Assembly: GCF_003946245.1 (NCBI RefSeq) | Contig: NZ_RHNN01000027.1 | Span: 1-46,145, forward strand | Reading direction: 5' to 3' | DNA from: Levilactobacillus cerevisiae | GTDB taxonomy: Bacteria; Bacillota; Bacilli; Lactobacillales; Lactobacillaceae | DNA length: 46,145 nucleotides | Shown: positions 7,380 through 15,554 of the stretch, piece by piece | Numbering within the stretch: position 1 is the stretch's first letter | Layout: the number at the start of each line of letters is the position of its first letter | Position numbers and translations under genes: made by a program | Notes under the pieces: generated by a model | What the model saw: only the letters and a program-made list of their open reading frames with translations | Databases searched by the model: none | Told to the model about the DNA's origin: nothing

Positions 7380-8513
7380 TTGACAAAACCAATAAAAGTC
7401 ATGACGGTGTTTGGTACCCGTCCAGAAGCCATCAAGATGGCCCCAATTATTTTAGCGATGCAGCAACGGCCGAGCGAGTTTACACCGATTACCGTGGTCA
7501 CGGCCCAACACCGTGAGATGCTGGATCAAGTCCTAGAAATTTTTAAAATTAAACCTGATTATGATCTGAATATCATGCGGCCGCAACAAACGTTGAGTGG
7601 CATTACGACCCGCGTGCTGACCCACATGGACGACGTGATGACGGCGGCCAAACCGGATATCGTGCTGGTTCACGGCGACACGACGACGACCTTTGCTGCC
7701 AGCGTCAGTGCCTTTTACCACCAGACGATGCTGGGCCACGTGGAGGCCGGGTTACGGACTTGGGATAAGTATTCGCCGTTCCCAGAGGAAATGAATCGGC
7801 AACTGACGGATATTTTGAGCGACCTTTACTTTGCGCCGACGGAATTGTCCCGTGCCAACCTGCTGAAGCAAGCGCATCCAGATAATCAAATCTATGTGAC
7901 CGGTAACACGGCCATCGATGCCCTGAAGCAAACGGTTAATGCGGACTATCACCATGACGTGCTGGACCAAGTTAAGGCCGGCAACCGGGTGATCCTGCTG
8001 ACGATGCACCGTCGTGAAAACCAAGGGGCACCCATGCACGCCGTTTTCAAGGCCGTTCGCAAGGTTGTTGAGGCGCATCCGGACGTCGAACTCATCTATC
8101 CCGTCCATTTGAGCCCAGCAGTTCAGTCGGCGGCGCACGAAGAACTCGATGGCATGGACCGCATTCATTTAATCGAGCCCTTAGATGTGGTCGATTTCCA
8201 CAACCTCTCTGCGCGGAGCTACTTTATCATGACTGATTCCGGTGGGGTCCAAGAAGAAGCGCCCTCGCTGAACAAGCCGGTGTTAGTGTTGCGTGAAACG
8301 ACAGAGCGGCCTGAAGGCGTGACGAACGGGACGTTGAAATTGGTCGGCACCGATCCTGCCAAGGTCACGGCGGCTATGGAAACACTGTTAACTGACCAGG
8401 CGGCGTACGATCAAATGGCGCAGGCCAAGAATCCTTATGGGGATGGCCACGCGTCAGAAAGAATTTTGGCCGCAATCGAAACGACCATCAATGGAGGAAA
8501 TGCAAATGGCTGA
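7380..8513 (+). CDS. mnaA: UDP-N-acetylglucosamine 2-epimerase (non-hydrolysing)
   Basis: A 377-residue cytoplasmic enzyme that interconverts UDP-GlcNAc and UDP-ManNAc, supplying the ManNAc of wall teichoic acid linkage units or other glycans. Family motifs are clear: VFGTRPEAIKMAPI (residues about 9-22), TAQHREMLDQVLEIF, VHGDTTTTFA, GHVEAGLRT, FPEEMNRQLTD, VTGNTAIDA, TMHRREN and TDSGGVQEEAPSL near the C-terminus. The start is a TTG at 7380, eight bases after GGAGG; a TTG at 7365 would sit upstream of that site. The end overlaps the next gene by 8 bases, indicating translational coupling with the NERD-domain protein. Confidence 0.93.
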   Translation: MTKPIKVMTVFGTRPEAIKMAPIILAMQQRPSEFTPITVVTAQHREMLDQVLEIFKIKPDYDLNIMRPQQTLSGITTRVLTHMDDVMTAAKPDIVLVHGDTTTTFAASVSAFYHQTMLGHVEAGLRTWDKYSPFPEEMNRQLTDILSDLYFAPTELSRANLLKQAHPDNQIYVTGNTAIDALKQTVNADYHHDVLDQVKAGNRVILLTMHRRENQGAPMHAVFKAVRKVVEAHPDVELIYPVHLSPAVQSAAHEELDGMDRIHLIEPLDVVDFHNLSARSYFIMTDSGGVQEEAPSLNKPVLVLRETTERPEGVTNGTLKLVGTDPAKVTAAMETLLTDQAAYDQMAQAKNPYGDGHASERILAAIETTINGGNANG

Positions 8514-9363
8514 GACGGCTTATGACCGGGCCGAAATTAAGACCACAGAACAGTTGTCGGAAATTATGCGGGATATTCATTTAGCCGCAGAGAAAAATAA
8601 CGAACGATTTGATTACAAGATTTTACGGAACGTCCATTTTGCCAACAAGGTCAAGAATCCCGTGACCCAAGAAATGAATGACGGGGATTCGTGGCGAGTG
8701 ATGCAGATCGATAATTTGTTGGTCACGTCATTTGGCATCATCAACGTTGAAAGTAAGTATTGGCGGGGGATGATTTTCCATGACCTTTCGGAGGAAATTT
8801 TCTCGTCTAGCCTGGATGATTTCTCGGCGGTGAACTTGACTAACCGTGAAAAGAATCTGGATACCTCTAAGGCGTTGACCAACCGGTTAGACCGCTTTTT
8901 CTTGCCGAATTTGTCGGAGGAAAATGAGTCGTTGACCCAGGGATACACTATGAGCCTGGAACAGGAGGGGCGTGGCCAACGGACCATTACGTTGCACACG
9001 GGGATCAGTAACCCAGCGACACAGTCCGAGCTGTCATCCAAATTGCTGGTGCGCTACATTAATAGTGAAATTACGATGCACAAGCAGTTGAAGGATAAAA
9101 ACGATCGGATTATCGACTTTGTGAAGCCGTTGGTTTATTATAATTATTACGACCGGTATGACCACAGTAATTCGCTGGTGGTGGGGAATAAGACAAAACT
9201 GAATCCCCAGGATGCTTACAATTGCACGGCGGTGGCGAATTATGATGATTTGGCTACCTTCATCGAATCCTTCCGTCAAGCTAAGCGGGTCCGCTTTAGC
9301 CGGAAGACCCTAGAAAGAATGATTGGCACACTCAAATTTGCCGAGGACTACGGGTCGTTTTAG
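8506..9363 (+). CDS. NERD-like (nuclease-related) domain protein
   Basis: A 285-residue cytoplasmic protein of unknown role. Residues about 66-92 (QIDNLLVTSFGIINVESKYWRG) match the NERD core: an Asp before a hydrophobic strand (D69), then Glu-x-Lys (E82, K84) followed by an aromatic and Gly. This is the pattern of the PD-(D/E)xK-like nuclease superfamily. The rest (LVRYINSEITMHKQLKDKNDRI and so on) is not recognised. GGAGG lies seven bases before the ATG. The 8-base overlap with the epimerase gene puts it in one operon with sugar-nucleotide synthesis, which is unexpected. No helicase or methylase neighbour suggests a defence role. Confidence 0.65.
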   Translation: MAETAYDRAEIKTTEQLSEIMRDIHLAAEKNNERFDYKILRNVHFANKVKNPVTQEMNDGDSWRVMQIDNLLVTSFGIINVESKYWRGMIFHDLSEEIFSSSLDDFSAVNLTNREKNLDTSKALTNRLDRFFLPNLSEENESLTQGYTMSLEQEGRGQRTITLHTGISNPATQSELSSKLLVRYINSEITMHKQLKDKNDRIIDFVKPLVYYNYYDRYDHSNSLVVGNKTKLNPQDAYNCTAVANYDDLATFIESFRQAKRVRFSRKTLERMIGTLKFAEDYGSF

Positions 9364-9418
9364 ACTAGTCTGACGGGGATGCTGAGAACAGTCTAAAGAA
9401 AAAGGAGGGGCGAACACC

Positions 9419-10342
9419 GTGACCATTCAATGGCGCAAGCGGGGCGCGCAAATCAAACACGTCTACGAAACCATCATGAAGCACTACGCCATGGCCAACG
9501 TGTCCGACTCGGCCGTTGTGTTGGCCTACTATACCCTATTGTCCATGTTCCCGGCCTTGCTGGTCCTGGCCAGTATTCTGCCGTACCTGAATATTCAGAC
9601 GTCTACGGTCTTGAATAGCATCGAGCCGATGGTGCCGGAGAGTATTTTTGATATGCTGGAACCCATCATTCACTCGTTCCTGAATAACCGAAGCGGCAGT
9701 GTGCTATCAATTGGGGTGATCGTCTCGATTTGGTCATCCTCACGCGCGGTTGCGGCATTTCAGCGGACCGTGAATCGGGCCTATGGTGTGGCGAAAAACC
9801 AAAATGCCTTCGTGAACCGGGTTGTGTCCTTTTTTTGGATGGTCGTCTTGATTGCCTTTCTGTTTGCCTTAATGATCTTCTTCAGTTTCGGCCAGATTGT
9901 CTTGGAGAAATTAACGCCGTTGCTGCATTTGCCACGGGCCATTCTGGCCTACGTCAATGCGTTGAAATGGCCGTTAACCTTCTTCGTGGTCTTCATTGTC
10001 TTGATGATTCTCTTTTATTTCGTGCCGAATGCCAAGTTAAAATGGCGGTTCGTTTGGCCGGGGGCCATTGTGGCGACGGTCGGTTGGCTGTTATTGTCGC
10101 AAGCCTTTTCAATCTACGTTAAATATTTCGTGCACAACATTGATAGCTATAAAACCATTGGGACGTTCATTTTTTTGATGTTCTGGTTGGACTTTACGGG
10201 GCTGATTTTGATGTTCGGAGCGGTTTTAAACGCGGCCATTCAAGAGCTGATTGTCGGCGCCATTGAGGAACAGAAGGCACTGGCGATTCCGAATCTGTTA
10301 AAGTATCGCAAATATCATCTGAAAAATAAAAGTGGTAAATAA
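9419..10342 (+). CDS. YihY/virulence factor BrkB family membrane protein
   Basis: A 307-residue polytopic membrane protein of the YihY/UPF0761 family, once annotated as ribonuclease BN. About six helices are visible: near 25-50 (VVLAYYTLLSMFPALLVLAS), 90-110 (VLSIGVIVSIWSSSRAVAAF), 140-165, 180-215, 215-245 and 250-275. The motif SSSRAVAAFQRTVNRAYGV is typical of the family. Transport or envelope roles have been proposed, but none is established. The GTG start at 9419 follows AAAGGAGGGG. It may be co-transcribed with the two genes upstream (55-base gap) and ends at a strong terminator. Confidence 0.85.
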   Translation: MTIQWRKRGAQIKHVYETIMKHYAMANVSDSAVVLAYYTLLSMFPALLVLASILPYLNIQTSTVLNSIEPMVPESIFDMLEPIIHSFLNNRSGSVLSIGVIVSIWSSSRAVAAFQRTVNRAYGVAKNQNAFVNRVVSFFWMVVLIAFLFALMIFFSFGQIVLEKLTPLLHLPRAILAYVNALKWPLTFFVVFIVLMILFYFVPNAKLKWRFVWPGAIVATVGWLLLSQAFSIYVKYFVHNIDSYKTIGTFIFLMFWLDFTGLILMFGAVLNAAIQELIVGAIEEQKALAIPNLLKYRKYHLKNKSGK

Positions 10343-10389
10343 AAACGTGTGTCACCAGGCGATGAGAGTTGCCTGGTGACACACGTTTT
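10342..10389 (+). terminator. Strong terminator after the YihY gene
   Basis: AAAACGTGTGTCACCAGGC pairs perfectly with GCCTGGTGACACACGTTTT around a 10-base loop. Confidence 0.9.
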
Positions 10390-10460
10390 CTAACTAAACG
10401 GATAAACCTTAAATTGGCGACGTAACCCACTGGGATAGTAGGGATACAACGTTGAGTGTT

Positions 10461-10863
10461 GGTAACATGATCTAAAACTGCCGACTTATCATTCGCCAAA
10501 TTTAGGCCGGAATGGCAAGCCGGTAGGACACACATTTTGACAATGTCATGTTGACGGACAAAATCCAACGGGTGATTTTAAATTGAACTCGTTCACGTCT
10601 ACTTAAGCTTTACCCAATGATGGTAGGCAAACGTTGTCAATCCAGCGATAGCCAGCTCAATGTCATGTGGAAGAACTGTCATAACCGGAGGAGGACAGAG
10701 ATGCAGGCAGCTGTGTCGACGGTGTTAGCTGGGAACCAGCTTACAGCGTGGGACGAGTTTGGAGACTGTCGGTTTTGGACAGGCTTCAAACCGAGCCGGA
10801 GGACCGCCCCTCAGGCCGCAGGCGGTCCCCACAGCAGCCGGAATCTCTGGCAGCCGCAGGTGG
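10461..10863 (+). repeat. Family B structured repeat, copy B1
   Basis: The left arm starts at GGTAACATGATCTAAA and includes CGCCAAATTTAGGCCGGAA, then the AAACGTTGTCAATCCAGCGAT region. The core runs from CCGGAGGAGG to GGCAGCCGCAGGTGG. Core hairpins are AGCTGG-GAA-CCAGCT (10727-10741), CTGTC-7-GACAG (10766-10782) and GGACCGCC-12-GGCGGTCC (10801-10828). An outer stem joins CAGAGAT (10696-10702) to ATCTCTG (10842-10849 region). An open frame from the ATG at 10701 runs to 10877, preceded by GGAGGAGG. I treat it as a by-product of the repeat. The copy fills most of the gap 10390-10946; nothing else was recognised there. Confidence 0.8.
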
Positions 10864-10946
10864 TAATTAACCACTAATTTTGTGGATTGAATCCCTGTTA
10901 GCTGGGTCGTTATAGGTTCTTTTGGACTTTAAATCCTTAGTTTCGA

Positions 10947-11405
10947 TTAGGATTGCTGTTGATGGTAGCTGTCAACCAACTGCTGGGCCATGGCATCGAG
11001 CTGCTCGATGCCAGCTTGGTCCGGCGCTAAATTAATCTTAACTGGTTCAGCACCACGGGTGGCACCGGTCGCTTGAAAGGTATGGTCAAAGTGATCGACG
11101 GTCGTATTGTAGTACTCACCGTAGAAGGTATCTCCAGAGCCGGCGACACCGTAAATCTTGCCGGTAAGGTCGAGGTCTTGAAGGTCTTCGTAAAAGTCCA
11201 TGCCTTCGTCGGGAAGAGAACCTTCATCGTAGGTGTAGGCACAGACAACACAGATATCCACGTTTTCAAATTCAGCGGCGTCCGTCTGAGAAATTTCAGT
11301 TTCAGTGACCTGACATCCCAGGTCCTCTAATTTTTCCGTGACGATGTCCGCGACATCTTCGTTGTTACCGGTAATTGTGGCGAAAACAACTTGTGCAGTT
11401 ACCAA
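10947..11405 (-). CDS. Flavodoxin
   Basis: A 152-residue FMN-binding electron carrier. The phosphate loop is ATITGNNEDVAD (residues 9-20), a variant of the usual TGNTE. An aromatic-flanked second FMN loop, CAYTYDEGSLPDEG, follows at about 56-69. The third, SGDTFYGEYYNTTVDHF (about 88-104), is typical of short-chain flavodoxins. Starts considered: the GTG at 11414 is too close to the ribosome site, while the TTG at 11405 lies eight bases after AAGGAG and is preferred. It would pass electrons to an acceptor not seen here. It is a single gene with repeats on both sides. Confidence 0.9.
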   Translation of the reverse strand: MVTAQVVFATITGNNEDVADIVTEKLEDLGCQVTETEISQTDAAEFENVDICVVCAYTYDEGSLPDEGMDFYEDLQDLDLTGKIYGVAGSGDTFYGEYYNTTVDHFDHTFQATGATRGAEPVKINLAPDQAGIEQLDAMAQQLVDSYHQQQS

Positions 11406-11527
11406 AGTCCTCACTCCTTGAGTTGATAAGATTTATTGTTTTGAAAGATAGGATACTAAAGGTTGAAAGTCCAAAAGTACCTGGAGCAGCTCAGCTAAAT
11501 TCTGTACATAACATTAGTTGGAAATTA

Positions 11528-11755
11528 TCACCTGCAACTACCAGAGATTCTGGCCGTGATTATTCTTCACCATAACATTGATGTGATCATCGCTGGACTG
11601 GTAACGTTTGTCCAAAAAAATTGGCCACTGTCCTATGTAGGCGGAGGGTGAGACAAGTCTAGGTGACCGCTGAAGGCTTTCAAACCAATAGACTAGGTTA
11701 AATTTGTGTTGACCGTCCGGCAAGGCGGCTGCCAAGCACAAGTTTGGCCTTAATT
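11528..11755 (-). repeat. Family B repeat, copy B2 (core deleted)
   Basis: On the minus strand this copy has the GCCTACATAG... arm, GGACAAACGTTACCAGTCCAGCGATGATCACATCAATGTTATGGTGAA (given here only as landmarks at 11567-11630), then AATCACGGCCAGA joined directly to ATCTCTGGTAGTTGCAGGTGA. The roughly 150-base hairpin core found between CCAGAGAT and ATCTCTGG in other copies is missing. The outer arm (11641-11755) is diverged. The rest of the gap 11406-11935 shows nothing else recognised. Confidence 0.65.
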
Positions 11756-11935
11756 ATAGCAGGTTGGGGGCGTGGGGGCTAGAAATCGTTGCGCCGCCTG
11801 ACCGTGACCCGCCGAAAAGATGATTGACTAACAAATCTATCTTTCTACTTCCCAGGCTGCCCCACAAACTGGTAAAATAAATGCCAAGAACAGGTAAGCT
11901 GTGTTCCAAAAAAATTGGAGAAGGATGTGACTTTA

Positions 11936-12736
11936 ATGGCCGTCATTACCACGATTGAAGCCCAGAAACGTAGCGGTCGTTATAACGTTTACGTTGACGG
12001 TGAGTACGCCTTTCCAGTGAGTGAGAGTGTCCTGATTGATTTCCGGCTCTTCAAGGGGATGGAAATTGATGAAGAGTTGAAATCACAGCTGGTAGACGCC
12101 GACAACGTTTCCAAGGCTTATAATCGGGCCCTAGACTACCTGTCGAACCAATTACGGACAGAAAAAGAAATTCACGATAAATTAGTTGAATTGGAAATTC
12201 CAGAAGAAACTATCGACCTGACGTTTCACAAGTTACGGGAGCTAAACCTTGTGGATGATGCCCATTACGCCGCGAGCTATGTGCGTACCGTCATGCACAC
12301 CGGCGACAAGGGCCCCCGCGTGATTCGCCAGCACTTGCGGCAGAAAGGCGTTGGTGAAAAGGTCATCGATGATGCGCTGGTCTTATACACGCCAGAGGAG
12401 CGGCTAGCTGTGGGGACAGCGGCTGCGGAAAAACTGGCTAAGCGGTATCAGCGGCAACCATTTGGCAATCAACAGCAGAAGATTCGTCAGGGATTAATGT
12501 CACGCGGCTTTGGCACTGATGAGATTGGCCAAATGATTGAGACCTTGTCACTTACACCGGACGTTGATGAACAACATGAGTTACTGGTGAAACAGGGTGA
12601 AAAGATTTGGCATCGTTACCGTGCGCTAAGTCCATCTGAACGGAAATACAAAACGAAACAAATGCTTTACCGCAAGGGTTTTCAGCTGGATGACATTAGT
12701 CAGTGGCTGGCCGATTTAGGGGAATCGGGCGAATAA
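11936..12736 (+). CDS. recX: Recombination regulator RecX
   Basis: A 266-residue protein that modulates RecA filaments, usually by inhibiting extension. The N-terminus (ITTIEAQKRSGRYNVYVDGEYAFPVSESVL) is the extension typical of Firmicutes RecX. Three-helix repeats follow: ALDYLSNQLRTEKEIHDKLVE (residues about 61-81), LNLVDDAHYAASYVRT, GPRVIRQHLRQKGVGEKVIDDAL, then GNQQQKIRQGLMSRGF and a last repeat ending in YRKGFQLDDISQWLADL. The length is normal for lactobacilli. The ATG at 11936 is chosen over a TTG at 11915 that would overlap the AAGGA site. A serine hydrolase gene follows after 34 bases. Confidence 0.92.
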   Translation: MAVITTIEAQKRSGRYNVYVDGEYAFPVSESVLIDFRLFKGMEIDEELKSQLVDADNVSKAYNRALDYLSNQLRTEKEIHDKLVELEIPEETIDLTFHKLRELNLVDDAHYAASYVRTVMHTGDKGPRVIRQHLRQKGVGEKVIDDALVLYTPEERLAVGTAAAEKLAKRYQRQPFGNQQQKIRQGLMSRGFGTDEIGQMIETLSLTPDVDEQHELLVKQGEKIWHRYRALSPSERKYKTKQMLYRKGFQLDDISQWLADLGESGE

Positions 12737-12770
12737 CATGGTTGGATTCACGGAGTAAGGGGGAATTGAT

Positions 12771-13952
12771 ATGCGGAAGAAGACTCTGGGGGCCTTGATT
12801 GCCTTTGGGATGGTGTTGGGTATCGGTGGTGGCTTGGCTTGGTGGTTCAACGGCCAGGCTGAATCACATCCGGAAACGGTGGCTTCAAGCAGTAGCAGTG
12901 CGATTGTCAAACCAAAGCCGAAACCGAAGGCCAAGAAGGTTATTAAGAAAAAAGTGACACCAAAACAAACGGCGGCTACCCGAGAAATTGATGATATTTT
13001 GCGGGCCAACCGGTTCGTGGGAACGGCACTAGTCATGCACTCGGGCAAGGCAATTTACGAGCAAGGATTTGGCTATGCCCGGGTCAGCGAGCAAAAGAAG
13101 AACGGTCTCAACAGCGTTTACCAGTTGGCTTCCGTGCAAAAATCCTTTACAGCGGGATTGATTATGAAGCTGGCGGCTGAACAAAAGCTGTCGTTGACGG
13201 ATCCGTTGTCCAAGTACTATCCACAAATTCGCGGTGCCAAGCAGATTACGCTGCGCGACATGCTGGACATGAAGAGTGGTTTGTCGTTAGAGGCGTTTCC
13301 CAATACGCTGAACTCTGAAGATGGCATGATCAAGTTTATCCTGAACCACATCATTAGCCAGCCACGGGACATCGGCAAGTGGAACTACGCGCCGGTTAAC
13401 TTCATGCTACTGGCGGGGATCATCCAACAGGTCAGTGGTGAGAGTTATCGTCAGTATTTTACCGAAAATATTACCGAACCGTGGCACCTGAACCACACCG
13501 GATTCGTCTTTAACATGGCACATAAAAAGGCGTTTTCACAGGGGTATCAGAACAACAACCAGGCCGATGTCGGGACGAGCTACGATGCCAAGTATCCTGA
13601 ATCCCGGGCGTCCATGCTGTATCAATTTGGGACCGGCCAAGTCTACATGTCAGCTCACGACCTGTTTGTAGGGGAGCGGAATATGTTATTGGGCAAGCTG
13701 TATCCACAGAGCGACGTTAATGTGTTGCTGGCACCGGGATCCTCTTCCATGTACGGCGGCGGTGCTTACGTCTACCCGGGGTACATTCGGGTCCACGGAC
13801 TGGCCTACGGGTACGAAGCCACGGCACTGGTTAGCAAGGATGGGCAGGATGGCGTGATCCTGTTGAGTAACTACTACCGGGCTAATCAGTTATCACAAAC
13901 GCCAGCAATCCAGATTTGGAATCTGCTGGAGGGCGGCCAATTAAATCACTAA
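12771..13952 (+). CDS. Membrane-anchored serine hydrolase, class C beta-lactamase/PBP-like
   Basis: A 393-residue extracytoplasmic hydrolase. The N-terminus is basic then hydrophobic (LGALIAFGMVLGIGGGLAWW), a signal anchor. It is followed by a Ser-rich and Lys/Pro-rich linker (residues about 38-66). The catalytic domain has SVQK (S121-K124), the SxxK nucleophile motif, and DMKSGLS. The second motif is WNYAPVNFML, where the usual Tyr-x-Asn reads Tyr-Ala-Pro, so the Asn is not where expected. VHGLAYGYEA probably replaces the third motif (HxG/KTG). It likely acts on wall peptides or D-amino acid esters; lack of a classical third motif makes true beta-lactamase activity doubtful. A strong terminator follows. 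Confidence 0.85.
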   Translation: MRKKTLGALIAFGMVLGIGGGLAWWFNGQAESHPETVASSSSSAIVKPKPKPKAKKVIKKKVTPKQTAATREIDDILRANRFVGTALVMHSGKAIYEQGFGYARVSEQKKNGLNSVYQLASVQKSFTAGLIMKLAAEQKLSLTDPLSKYYPQIRGAKQITLRDMLDMKSGLSLEAFPNTLNSEDGMIKFILNHIISQPRDIGKWNYAPVNFMLLAGIIQQVSGESYRQYFTENITEPWHLNHTGFVFNMAHKKAFSQGYQNNNQADVGTSYDAKYPESRASMLYQFGTGQVYMSAHDLFVGERNMLLGKLYPQSDVNVLLAPGSSSMYGGGAYVYPGYIRVHGLAYGYEATALVSKDGQDGVILLSNYYRANQLSQTPAIQIWNLLEGGQLNH

Positions 13953-13958
13953 ATGCAT

Positions 13959-14009
13959 GCAAAAAGACCTGGTTCACCACGAATTTTCTGGTGAACCAGG
14001 TCTTTTTGC
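13959..14009 (+). terminator. Strong terminator after the serine hydrolase
   Basis: GCAAAAAGACCTGGTTCACCA pairs with its exact complement ending in CTTTTTGC; stem of about 20 bp, shown here only by its ends (13959-13979 and 13989-14009). Confidence 0.9.
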
Positions 14010-14111
14010 AAGGCTGAAATCTTTCCGAATATTGATTTGAAATTACTGCGACTTGGTCTAAACCTACGACATATTCTGTCAATATGAATTCAGAGAACAC
14101 CACCCGCACAG

Positions 14112-14400
14112 TTGAGCCTGAATTTAGCTCACTCATGCCTACGTAGACTGGAATCAATCATGGTGGGCAAACGCTGCCAGTCCGATGATGGTCACATCAT
14201 TGTCATGGTGAAAACAATCATGACCGGAGGAGGCCAGAGATGGAGGCAGCTGTGACAACGGTGTTAGCTGGGAACCAGCTTACAGTGGGACGCGTTTGGA
14301 GACTGACGGTCTTGGTCAGGCTTCAAACCGAGCCGGAGGACCGCTTCTCAGCCCGCGGGCGGTCCCCATAGCAGCCGGAATCTCTGGCAGCCGCAGGTGG
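14112..14400 (+). repeat. Family B structured repeat, copy B3
   Basis: Starts near TTGAGCCTGAATTTAGCTCACTCATGCCTACGTAG (landmarks 14112-14147) and ends at GCCGCAGGTGG. The outer stem is CCAGAGAT (14234-14241) with ATCTCTGG (14380-14387). Inner hairpins are AGCTGG-GAA-CCAGCT (14266-14280) and CTGAC-7-GTCAG (14303-14319), the latter a compensated variant of CTGTC/GACAG in the other copies. A fourth is GGACCGC (14338-14344) with GCGGTCC. A 2-base deletion (ACAGTGGG instead of ACAGCGTGGG) breaks the open frame seen in B1, B4 and B6. A more degenerate left arm may reach back to about 14041. Nothing else is seen in the gap. Confidence 0.75.
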
Positions 14401-14430
14401 CTGGTTCCGACTAGCGTGGTGGTTAAGGGT

Positions 14431-14676
14431 TTACGCTTTGGGGCGACTGCCGTAAGCACGTTTAGACTTGTAGCCTGCTGCCAAAATCACCCGCATGTCC
14501 GCAATGTGCCGCTGCTTGGTGTCCTCAGCTTTGGCGCCGAAGATGTAGCGGGCCCATTCCCGTTGATAGCCAACGGTTAGGTCATTGAAGAAGTTGGTGA
14601 GTTGGGCGTCATCTGCTAACAACGCAGCCACCTGGGGAATCATGGGTTCAAAAGTACTTAAAGGAGCTTGTGCCAT
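14431..14676 (-). CDS. Small YdeI/OmpD-associated family protein
   Basis: An 81-residue protein. Its C-terminal two thirds (FFNDLTVGYQREWARYIFGA, then EDTKQRHIADMRVILAAGYKSK) match the conserved helical C-terminal part of YdeI/OmpD-associated proteins. Those are usually about 190 residues, so only the C-terminal module is present. The function is unknown. It has a proper start (GAGGTG eight bases before ATG) and its own promoter (14704-14732), so it looks like a real short gene rather than a decayed one. It ends 30 bases from repeat B3. Confidence 0.7.
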   Translation of the reverse strand: MAQAPLSTFEPMIPQVAALLADDAQLTNFFNDLTVGYQREWARYIFGAKAEDTKQRHIADMRVILAAGYKSKRAYGSRPKA

Positions 14677-14703
14677 AGTTATTCACCTCGTTAATTAGTT
14701 TGT

Positions 14704-14732
14704 ATTTTACGGGAAATTTAGGGGATTTCCAA
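14704..14732 (-). promoter_or_regulatory. Promoter of the YdeI-like gene
   Basis: Minus strand: TTGGAA (14732-14727), 17-base spacer, TAAAAT (14709-14704). Confidence 0.65.
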
Positions 14733-14782
14733 GTATTTTGTTTGGGAGAATCGGTCTGAACCTATTCAAGGGACGCCGAATC

Positions 14783-14791
14783 TGGTATAAT
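14783..14791 (+). promoter_or_regulatory. Extended -10 promoter of the Ntdp gene
   Basis: TGGTATAAT, a TG-extended consensus -10 box 52 bases before the start. The -35 (TATTCA) is poor. Confidence 0.6.
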
Positions 14792-14843
14792 ATTGAGTGA
14801 ATTTTTATAGTTACCCGTTACTTTTGGAAAGTAGGGTTTAGAC

Positions 14844-15401
14844 ATGACGCGCGAAGCTAGAGGACCTAAGGAAGGCGACTTCATTACGATCAAAAGCTAC
14901 AAGCACGACGGAAGTTTGCATCGAACTTGGCGCGATACCATGGTACTCAAAACAAGCGAAAATGCGCTCATCGGCGTCAATGATCACACCTTGGTCACTG
15001 AAGATGATGGGCGACGGTGGGTGACACGAGAGCCTGCCATCGTTTATTTTCACAAGCATTATTGGTTCAACATTGTTGCGATGATTCGGGACAACGGGGT
15101 GTCGTATTATTGCAATTTGGCTTCCCCGTACGTTTTGGATAAAGAAGCGCTCAAATACATTGATTATGATCTCGACGTGAAGGTCTTTCCGGATGGTGAA
15201 AAACGCCTGCTCGACGTTGACGAGTATGAAGATTTCAGCCAACGGTGGCACTACGGCGAAGAGACTGACCAGATTTTAAAGGCCAATGTGTTGACCTTAG
15301 TCGATTGGATTAATCATCATAAGGGCCCCTTTTCCCAAGCCTACGTCGATCTCTGGTATCAACGGTACCAAGAGTTGTTACGGCGCTCGAATGATCAGTA
15401 A
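14844..15401 (+). CDS. ntdp: Nucleoside tri-diphosphate phosphatase (Ntdp), DUF402 family
   Basis: A 185-residue cytoplasmic protein of the DUF402/UPF0374 family (YgaC in Bacillus, SA1684 in Staphylococcus), which hydrolyses nucleoside tri- and diphosphates with metal help. Motifs: [27 protein letters not shown] (residues 3-29, in part), [19 protein letters not shown] (about 59-77), then [12 protein letters not shown] and [14 protein letters not shown], which hold the metal-binding acidic residues, and [10 protein letters not shown]. Length is normal. It has its own extended -10 promoter and a terminator after the stop, so it is probably monocistronic. Confidence 0.88.
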   Translation: MTREARGPKEGDFITIKSYKHDGSLHRTWRDTMVLKTSENALIGVNDHTLVTEDDGRRWVTREPAIVYFHKHYWFNIVAMIRDNGVSYYCNLASPYVLDKEALKYIDYDLDVKVFPDGEKRLLDVDEYEDFSQRWHYGEETDQILKANVLTLVDWINHHKGPFSQAYVDLWYQRYQELLRRSNDQ

Positions 15402-15421
15402 GAGTTGTCTTCCGTACCACC

Positions 15422-15456
15422 AGGAGCAAGTCCATTCGTGGCTCGCTCCTTTTTTC
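15422..15456 (+). terminator. Terminator after Ntdp
   Basis: AGGAGCAAGTCCA pairs imperfectly with TGGCTCGCTCCT around TTCG, followed by six T residues. Confidence 0.75.
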
Positions 15457-15554
15457 TAAAATAGGTGAGTTGCTTAAAGGTGACATCCCAAGCGTTGTGA
15501 GGTTTCTAAGAAGCGAAAGTTAAGCTATCGGCAAAGTTGAAAGGGGCTACGGTG

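Noticed and set aside
10194..10568. 124-codon minus-strand ORF after the YihY gene
   Set aside because: It runs through the end of the YihY gene and its terminator, and has no recognisable product.
14431..14676. YdeI-like gene as a pseudogene
   Set aside because: Although much shorter than the family, it has an intact start, ribosome site and promoter, so a genuine short form is more likely.
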